Source: JBBQKQ01 sp043719155 (GTDB lineage: Bacteria; Patescibacteriota; Minisyncoccia; Phycocordibacterales; UBA5272). From it: a stretch of 16,968 nt of DNA. This document shows positions 13,414-16,968 of the stretch, in pieces; the first letter of the stretch is position 1; every line of letters starts with the position of its first letter. The position numbers and the translations under genes were made by a program. The DNA lies in contig JAYSUJ010000010.1 in NCBI GenBank assembly GCA_043719155.1, positions 1 to 16,968 of the forward strand, written 5' to 3'. The notes below the pieces were generated by a model. That model was given only the letters and a program-made list of their open reading frames with translations. It searched no databases and was not told the origin of the DNA.

Positions 13414-13503
13414 TGGCGGAATCTGAGGGATTCGAACCCTCGGGCAATTTAACTCGCCGACAGTTTAGTAAACTGTTGATTTAAACCACTCATCCAAGAT
13501 TCC
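13414..13503 (-). tRNA. tRNA-Ser with anticodon ACU
   Basis: Class II tRNA read on the minus strand from 13503. The acceptor stem is GGAATCT/AGATTCC with discriminator G and encoded CCA (13416-13414). The D arm has GAT/ATC and GG in the loop. The anticodon stem is ACAGT/ACTGT with loop TTACTAA, giving anticodon ACU (codon AGU, Ser). The long variable arm is GGCGA/TTGCC, and the T arm is GAGGG-TTCGAAT-CCCTC. The long variable arm and G73 fit tRNA-Ser. All stems are intact. A34 in an ACU anticodon is very rare; the loop differs from that of the tRNA-Ser(GCU) at 15119 only at position 34. Confidence 0.9.
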
Positions 13504-13513
13504 AATAGTAAGC

Positions 13514-13522
13514 ATTTTAACA
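13514..13522 (-). promoter_or_regulatory. Extended -10 promoter of tRNA-Ser(ACU)
   Basis: TGTTAAAAT on the minus strand, with its last base 11 nt before the tRNA 5' end. It indicates that the unusual tRNA is transcribed. Confidence 0.6.
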
Positions 13523-13583
13523 CAAAAAAGTATTTTCACTAAATCCAAGATTTCTGGTAAAATAGCATAAACAGAACAATAAT

Positions 13584-14249
13584 ATGAAAGAAGTATTAAA
13601 AACTTTTTTACAACAATATTTAAATATTCTAAAAGAACTTTTGAGGTTTAAATTTTTTTACTTTTATTTTTTAGCTATTTTTCTAACTGCATTTTTAGTT
13701 TTCTCTGGTTTGGACTGGAGATACTTTTTATGGGTTATGGAAAATCTTCCTCACCCACTTTTATTTATCAGCGATATTTTGGGTTTTCTAATTGCTGTTT
13801 TTTTACCTGTCACTTCGTTTGTTTATTTTAAAAAAGTCAAAACAAGTTTCGCAAAACAATTTTTCCAAATAAGTTTTTACTCGGTTATTGTCGGGTACAT
13901 TGTTTCCACTTTTATAAAAATGTTTACAGGTCGGGTTTCCCCACCAGACCACTTTTGGCAAACAGCTGCCGACAGCAGCCATTTGTTTCAGTTTGGATTT
14001 ATGAACGAGCAAATAATTGGTGGTTGGCCGTCCTCACACACTACTATTATTTTCGCTTTAGCTTTCAGTTTAACCATGCTGTACAACAAGTCCCACAAAC
14101 ACACTTTTGTTTTTTACGTTATCGCTTTCTTTGTTGGGCTTGGGGTGACTTTCGGTTTTCACTGGCTGTCCGAGTTTGTAGCTGGGATTATCTTGGGTTC
14201 CATCATTGGGCAAGTTGTTGGAGATAAATTTATTTCTACAAAAAAGTGA
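13584..14249 (+). CDS. PAP2-like membrane protein with degenerate active site
   Basis: A 221-residue protein with about six membrane helices. PAP2 landmarks are present but altered. Motif 1 is KMFTGRVSPP (~112-121), with shorter K-to-R spacing than K-x6-RP. Motif 2 is WPSSHTT (~151-157), with Ser for Gly in PSGH. Motif 3 reads GVTFGFHWLSEFVAG (~193-207), where the usual SR is absent and E replaces the D partner of the histidine. It may be a divergent PAP2 subfamily with its own geometry, or a protein that has lost phosphatase activity. Its stop overlaps or abuts the start of the Cys/His-rich secreted protein, so the two are co-expressed. A TAAAAT box lies ~20 nt upstream of the ATG. Confidence 0.85.
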   Translation: MKEVLKTFLQQYLNILKELLRFKFFYFYFLAIFLTAFLVFSGLDWRYFLWVMENLPHPLLFISDILGFLIAVFLPVTSFVYFKKVKTSFAKQFFQISFYSVIVGYIVSTFIKMFTGRVSPPDHFWQTAADSSHLFQFGFMNEQIIGGWPSSHTTIIFALAFSLTMLYNKSHKHTFVFYVIAFFVGLGVTFGFHWLSEFVAGIILGSIIGQVVGDKFISTKK

Positions 14250-14251
14250 AC

Positions 14252-15082
14252 ATGCAAACACAGACGGGAATTATATTTTTGATTATATTTTTAAGTATTA
14301 CAAACAAATCTTTCGCCTATGACGCCGAAAAGTATATTGAAATTATTGACAAAAGCAACTTAGTTACAGCTCTTAAAATTTTTGACCAAGATTTAAAAAA
14401 TGACAAAAATTTTCAAGAAGTTTGTCACCCAATTGCCCATCAAATTGGTATTTACAGTTACAATAAATTCGGGATAAAAAAAGTCCTCGCCAACCGCGTT
14501 GACACCTGTGGCTCTGGCTATGTTCATGGGTCTATAGAGAAATTTATCGAGACTCACCCAAAATTTGAAATAAAAAAAGTTTGCTTGTCAGGAGACTTAC
14601 ATTGCTATCACGGACTTGGGCATGGACTAATGCTAATCCACAATAAAAACCCTAAAACATCTCTAAACAAATGTGACAGTCTAAGAGATATAAAAGCTAG
14701 ATACAACTGCTATGATGGAGTTTGGATGGAATATTTTGGAGATGGAACGGACCAGAAAACTTCTCAATTAGTTGACTCTAAAAATCCAAGTAAAATTTGC
14801 GAGATAGTAAACCCAAAGTACAGAGTGAATTGTTACTTTTATTTGCCTAGATATTACCTCTCTATCAACAAAGATGACTTGAATGAAGTAGAAAATATTT
14901 GCAGAAAAATAAAGATTAGTGATACTCGAAACTATTGCTTTAAAGGTTTGGGTAGTAGTTTTGCCAAAGCTCATCTGGGAAATAAAGCAGATAGTCAAAA
15001 CTATTTTAACAAGCTAAATCAACAAAATAAAAAAAATGCCAAGCAGTTTTGGCTAGGAGTACAAAGTTATGAAAACATTTAG
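14252..15082 (+). CDS. Secreted Cys/His-rich protein of unknown function
   Basis: A 276-residue protein not recognised as a named family. The signal peptide is ~1-22 (hydrophobic IIFLIIFLSI, cleavage near SFA-YD). The mature part has ordered Cys/His clusters: VCHPIAHQIG (~57-66), DTCGSGYVHGS (~84-94), LHCYHGLGHGLML (~116-128), then single cysteines in KCD, YNCYDG, ICEI, NCYFYL, ICRKI and YCFKG. Repeated CxxxxxH and HG pairs outside the membrane suggest metal or haem binding, or disulphides. ATG 14252 is chosen. A GTG at 14246, overlapping the PAP2-like stop, would add two residues. It is the second gene of a two-gene unit with the PAP2-like protein and is followed by tRNA-Ser(GCU). Confidence 0.75.
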   Translation: MQTQTGIIFLIIFLSITNKSFAYDAEKYIEIIDKSNLVTALKIFDQDLKNDKNFQEVCHPIAHQIGIYSYNKFGIKKVLANRVDTCGSGYVHGSIEKFIETHPKFEIKKVCLSGDLHCYHGLGHGLMLIHNKNPKTSLNKCDSLRDIKARYNCYDGVWMEYFGDGTDQKTSQLVDSKNPSKICEIVNPKYRVNCYFYLPRYYLSINKDDLNEVENICRKIKISDTRNYCFKGLGSSFAKAHLGNKADSQNYFNKLNQQNKKNAKQFWLGVQSYENI

Positions 15083-15087
15083 AAAAA

Positions 15088-15096
15088 TGTTAAAAT
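15088..15096 (+). promoter_or_regulatory. Extended -10 promoter of tRNA-Ser(GCU)
   Basis: TGTTAAAAT lies 22 nt before the tRNA 5' end, in the 36-nt gap after the secreted Cys/His protein. Confidence 0.5.
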
Positions 15097-15118
15097 ATTT
15101 AAAGTTTTCAAACTAAAC

Positions 15119-15207
15119 GGAGCCGTGTCGGAGTGGTCTAACGTACCTCTTTGCTAAAGAGGCGCTGGGGTAATACCTAGCCGGGAGTTCGAATCTCCCC
15201 GGTTCCG
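15119..15207 (+). tRNA. tRNA-Ser (anticodon GCU)
   Basis: Class II tRNA. The acceptor stem is GGAGCCG/CGGTTCC with one G-U pair, and the discriminator is G. The anticodon stem CCTCT/AGAGG has loop TTGCTAA, anticodon GCU (codons AGC and AGU). The long variable arm is GCTGGG/CCTAGC, and the T arm is GGGAG-TTCGAAT-CTCCC. The CCA end is not encoded (GCAA follows), unlike the nearby tRNA-Ser(ACU). Confidence 0.97.
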
Positions 15208-15214
15208 CAAATTG

Positions 15215-15223
15215 TGCTATACA
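15215..15223 (+). promoter_or_regulatory. Possible extended -10 of a near-leaderless mRNA
   Basis: TGCTATACA ends 7 nt before the ATG at 15231. Read-through from the tRNA just upstream is an alternative. Confidence 0.4.
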
Positions 15224-15230
15224 TAATAAT

Positions 15231-15668
15231 ATGTTTGTTAAAAATAATTATTATATTGGACTGGCAATTTTTGTTCTTTTTATTTACTTCTTAAGTCTCC
15301 ATAGAATAACTGGTGGGCTAGGAGGACTTGTTGCTATTTTTACTGGTTGGTTGTTGCCACTACTCTTTCTTTTTTTTCTAGCTAAGTTCAGAAAAAACAA
15401 ACTTGAAAGTAATTCTATTGTGGTGAGTAAATATTATGTAATAAAATTTATGCTTATATGTGCATCATTAGCTTTTATACTGAACCTAGGTATCTACTTT
15501 GTGAGAGACCGCCCACTAGATACTGTAAAAGGAGATGAAGGCTGTATGTGTATGTATTTTGCAAATAGAGGAAGGGATTTACCTATGACAAAAATTAACA
15601 ATTTGGATTTCTTCATTTCTTCAACTGAATCATTTATACAAGGCTTTCATGTTTTTTCACTCAACTAG
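15231..15668 (+). CDS. Unknown small membrane protein
   Basis: A 145-residue protein with three predicted membrane helices (~7-23, ~29-51, ~68-90). A basic loop (KFRKNK) lies between helices 2 and 3, and a ~50-residue hydrophilic C-terminal part contains CMCMYFANRGRDLP. The two cysteines in CMC could bind metal or form a redox pair, but this is speculative. No family was recognised. It stands alone between tRNA-Ser(GCU) and the repeat-associated 15760 gene, on the same strand. Confidence 0.65.
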   Translation: MFVKNNYYIGLAIFVLFIYFLSLHRITGGLGGLVAIFTGWLLPLLFLFFLAKFRKNKLESNSIVVSKYYVIKFMLICASLAFILNLGIYFVRDRPLDTVKGDEGCMCMYFANRGRDLPMTKINNLDFFISSTESFIQGFHVFSLN

Positions 15669-15704
15669 TTTAACTTAATAAGTTGACTACTCTTTTTAAG
15701 TATT

Positions 15705-15767
15705 TCCTGCCGAACTTTGTATATGGTCTTCCGCCAATTGAGTGTGATATAATTTTGGTATGAATGA
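15705..15767 (+). repeat. Diverged repeat, copy A, with promoter of the 15760 gene
   Basis: The core 15705-15736 matches copy B (16374-16405) ungapped at 24 of 32 positions, with identical blocks TCCTGCCGAAC and TTCCGCCA. Weaker similarity continues through a -10 box and GGTAT to an ATG. In copy A the -10 is TGATATAAT (15745-15753), 6 nt before the ATG at 15760, giving a leaderless mRNA. Confidence 0.65.
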
Positions 15768-16311
15768 ACAATTAGAAAAAAAAATTGTACCAACAGTTGA
15801 ACTTGTAGATTTTGATACGGTAGTTGTCAAAACTCCAAAGATTGGAGGTGGTTTTGTTAGACTTACTTTTTCAGCATTTATAGATACTGAATATTTGGAA
15901 AAAGGTACACATCAAAGTCTTTGGAGCTACATTCAGTTTGTACCTTCACACGAAATTGTTGCAAAAACAGAATATGCTAGAAAATTAATCAAGTTGGATA
16001 ATATAAAAAACGGTGAAGAAATATTGGCAACCGTTTATGATGAAGATGAGAGTAAGCCAATTAAAACAGATTTTGTTAAGGCTAATGCAAAAAATATTGT
16101 AAAAACAAATGAAGCAGGTGAGATGAACCAAGATAATGGAGTATTTGTTTTAAGGTGGCATCCTTTAGCTCAAAAAGAAGAATTAAGTATCGCGGAAAGA
16201 ATTAAAGATCACCAGTACCACTGGACACCTTATGTAATTCCTAATGAACTTGAGGTAACAGAAAGTGATTTTGACTTAGCAAAAAATGTAGCTTATAGGG
16301 AGTTAATGTAG
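15760..16311 (+). CDS. Unknown soluble protein with altered C-terminus
   Basis: A 183-residue acidic, cytosolic-looking protein of no recognised family. There is a beta-rich N-terminal half (VELVDFDTVVVKTP, FVRLTFSAFID), a central part with GEEILATVYDEDESKPIKTDFVKA, and a C-terminal part with LRWHPLAQKEELSIAERIKDHQYHWTPYVIP. It ends VAYRELM because a 20-bp tandem duplication (16285-16324) shifts the frame and brings in a TAG. With one copy removed, the frame would continue ELLKRFDNGTQ and stop, giving 191 residues. The ATG is only 6 nt from a consensus -10. Confidence 0.75.
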   Translation: MNEQLEKKIVPTVELVDFDTVVVKTPKIGGGFVRLTFSAFIDTEYLEKGTHQSLWSYIQFVPSHEIVAKTEYARKLIKLDNIKNGEEILATVYDEDESKPIKTDFVKANAKNIVKTNEAGEMNQDNGVFVLRWHPLAQKEELSIAERIKDHQYHWTPYVIPNELEVTESDFDLAKNVAYRELM

Positions 16312-16324
16312 CTTATAGGGAGTT
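16285..16324 (+). repeat. Perfect 20-bp tandem duplication
   Basis: AATGTAGCTTATAGGGAGTT occurs twice head to tail (16285-16304, 16305-16324). Since 20 is not a multiple of 3, the duplication shifts the frame of the 15760 gene and truncates its end. The absence of any difference between copies points to a very recent event, or an assembly or population variant. Confidence 0.95.
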
Positions 16325-16373
16325 ATTGAAACGTTTTGATAACGGTACACAATAACTATTTTCTTTCAAAATC

Positions 16374-16430
16374 TCCTGCCGAACATCGTCTACCAGATTC
16401 CGCCAGTATGATTTAGTATCGGTATAGATG
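16374..16430. repeat. Diverged repeat, copy B
   Basis: The core 16374-16405 pairs with copy A at 15705-15736. A TAGTAT box and GGTATAGATG follow, but the ATG (16428) opens only a 9-codon frame (MRVLFFWFF) before a stop, so no gene follows. On the minus strand both copies can be read as W-R-x5-VRQEILK with three synonymous differences, an alternative coding explanation. Confidence 0.6.
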
Positions 16431-16505
16431 CGAGTGCTCTTTTTTTGGTTTTTTTAAATTTAAATAATTTTTATATTTACTGCGTCCACTTTAATTGGTG
16501 TTAAA

Positions 16506-16916
16506 TTATTTGTCCATGTGAACCACAACTTGAGGAAATGGAAAAATAATTTTATTGGTTCTAAAATCTTCTAAAATCTGAAATCTTACGTCTGACAAGA
16601 TATTTTCAGAATTAAAAATTTCTTTCATATAAAATCTAACCTCTATCGCGATACCACTATTTTCAAACTCTCGTAAAATAATTGTAGGGATCGGTTCCTT
16701 TTCTATTCGGACATCATGGTCTATGGCTGCCATAATTATTTTTCGGACCAAGATAATATCTGAATTGTAGGCAACTATAATTTTTATTCTAAACCGTACC
16801 GGACCTTTGTCTCGCATTAAGGATTTAATACCACTCGCTAAAAATTTACTATTTGGGATTATTTCAAATTCATTAGGCTTGCTCCTTTTTAACAAAATGT
16901 TAGACTGTAGTAATGT
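16506..16916 (-). pseudogene. mscS: 5'-truncated MscS-type mechanosensitive channel
   Basis: The reading frame is open from 16916 to the stop at 16506. It matches the cytoplasmic part of MscS: FEIIPNSKFLASGI (beta-domain end, compare VIPNGKIIAGNI in E. coli), then IIVAYNSDIILVRKII (compare IGVAYDSDIDQVKQIL), SGIAIEVRFY, and the C-terminal FPFPQVVVH (compare FPYPQMDVN). The membrane helices that form the pore and the first part of the beta domain are absent. An in-frame TAA lies at 16919-16917, and only a TTG (16895) is available as start, giving 129 residues. A channel cannot form from this piece. The break coincides with the start of the divergent gene at 16913, consistent with an insertion there. 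Confidence 0.8.
16900..16905 (+). promoter_or_regulatory. Possible -10 of the window-edge gene
   Basis: TAGACT, preceded by TGT (16897-16899), ends 7 nt before the ATG at 16913. The spacing matches the near-leaderless pattern of other genes here. The site lies within the surviving mscS sequence or at the junction. Confidence 0.3.
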
Positions 16917-16968
16917 TTAAAACAGAAAAATTAGTTAACGATCCTAGAGCCATCAAAGCCCTAACAGG
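16913..16968 (+). CDS. N-terminus of a possible transposase (runs off the window)
   Basis: Only 18 complete codons are visible, MFKTEKLVNDPRAIKAL then T and a partial codon. A short basic/acidic start followed by a helix ending in ALT(G) is reminiscent of DDE transposases of IS5-like elements, whose N-terminal region often reads ..LTG...EEF. The evidence is weak: the main support is that mscS is cut exactly where this gene begins. It could equally be an unrelated gene. Confidence 0.4.
   Translation, partial: MFKTEKLVNDPRAIKALT

Noticed and set aside
13492..13552. 10-nt direct repeat ATCCAAGATT (tRNA 5' end and 13543-13552)
   Set aside because: Short and AT-rich, with no associated element; chance cannot be excluded.
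14247..14249. UGA recoding as in Gracilibacteria/Absconditabacteria
   Set aside because: TGA closes the PAP2-like gene exactly at the start of the next gene and also ends the tiny ORF. No conserved gene needs read-through of TGA.
13803..14261. Frames overlapping the PAP2-like gene on both strands
   Set aside because: Shadows of the PAP2-like protein, with no motifs and no ribosome sites.
14768..14998. Minus-strand 76-codon frame
   Set aside because: Antisense to the Cys/His-rich secreted protein and without features.

Overview
This AT-rich, gene-dense window uses the standard code, with TGA serving as a normal stop. Its gene set fits a Candidate Phyla Radiation (Patescibacteria) bacterium, probably of the Parcubacteria/Paceibacteria kind. 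The reasons are small compact proteins, few Shine-Dalgarno sites, several starts only 6-10 nt after an extended -10 box (near-leaderless transcripts), many short membrane or secreted proteins without recognisable relatives, and compact versions of core enzymes. The phylum is inferred; no phylogenetic marker gene is present.

Positions 1-1005: a truncated secreted protein, an intergenic stretch with nested inverted repeats, then tmRNA (ssrA) on the minus strand with its own extended -10 promoter. The tmRNA tag ends in AYSFA, like the FA-ending tags of Mollicutes and unlike the usual LAA. Positions 1040-4504 form a tight minus-strand cluster. In transcription order it holds a YvcK/GlmR (CofD-like) protein fused to a C-terminal HAD phosphatase domain, a short sugar-nucleotidyltransferase, smpB, and an unknown 288-residue protein lying between smpB and ssrA. 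glmS (4564-6246) is divergent from the YvcK-HAD gene. The sugar genes (glmS, the nucleotidyltransferase, the GlmR-like regulator) suggest a small amino-sugar/UDP-GlcNAc supply locus beside a trans-translation locus.

Positions 6331-9805: a DUF1508 protein with an Ala/Lys tail faces a minus-strand operon (lemA, TPM-domain protein, an unknown with an ATP-grasp-like start, DUF45/YgjP metallopeptidase). A bidirectional terminator separates the two. Positions 9881-10890: a canonical PAP2 phosphatase converges on a NADAR (YbiA-like) protein. Positions 10908-12191 are an islet of visibly higher GC, with textbook promoters, strong ribosome sites and GC-rich terminators. It holds a zinc-ribbon Nudix hydrolase, a tiny membrane peptide and a 106-residue unknown, and it may have been acquired.

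Positions 12198-15207: an SMR-like four-helix protein, an ATP-grasp protein, a class II tRNA with a rare ACU anticodon, a PAP2-like protein with degenerate catalytic residues, a secreted Cys/His-rich protein, and a canonical tRNA-Ser(GCU). Positions 15231-16968 look like a decaying accessory region: a small membrane protein, an unknown protein whose end was changed by a 20-bp tandem duplication, two diverged copies of a 32-nt element, a 5'-truncated mscS, and the start of a possible transposase running off the window.
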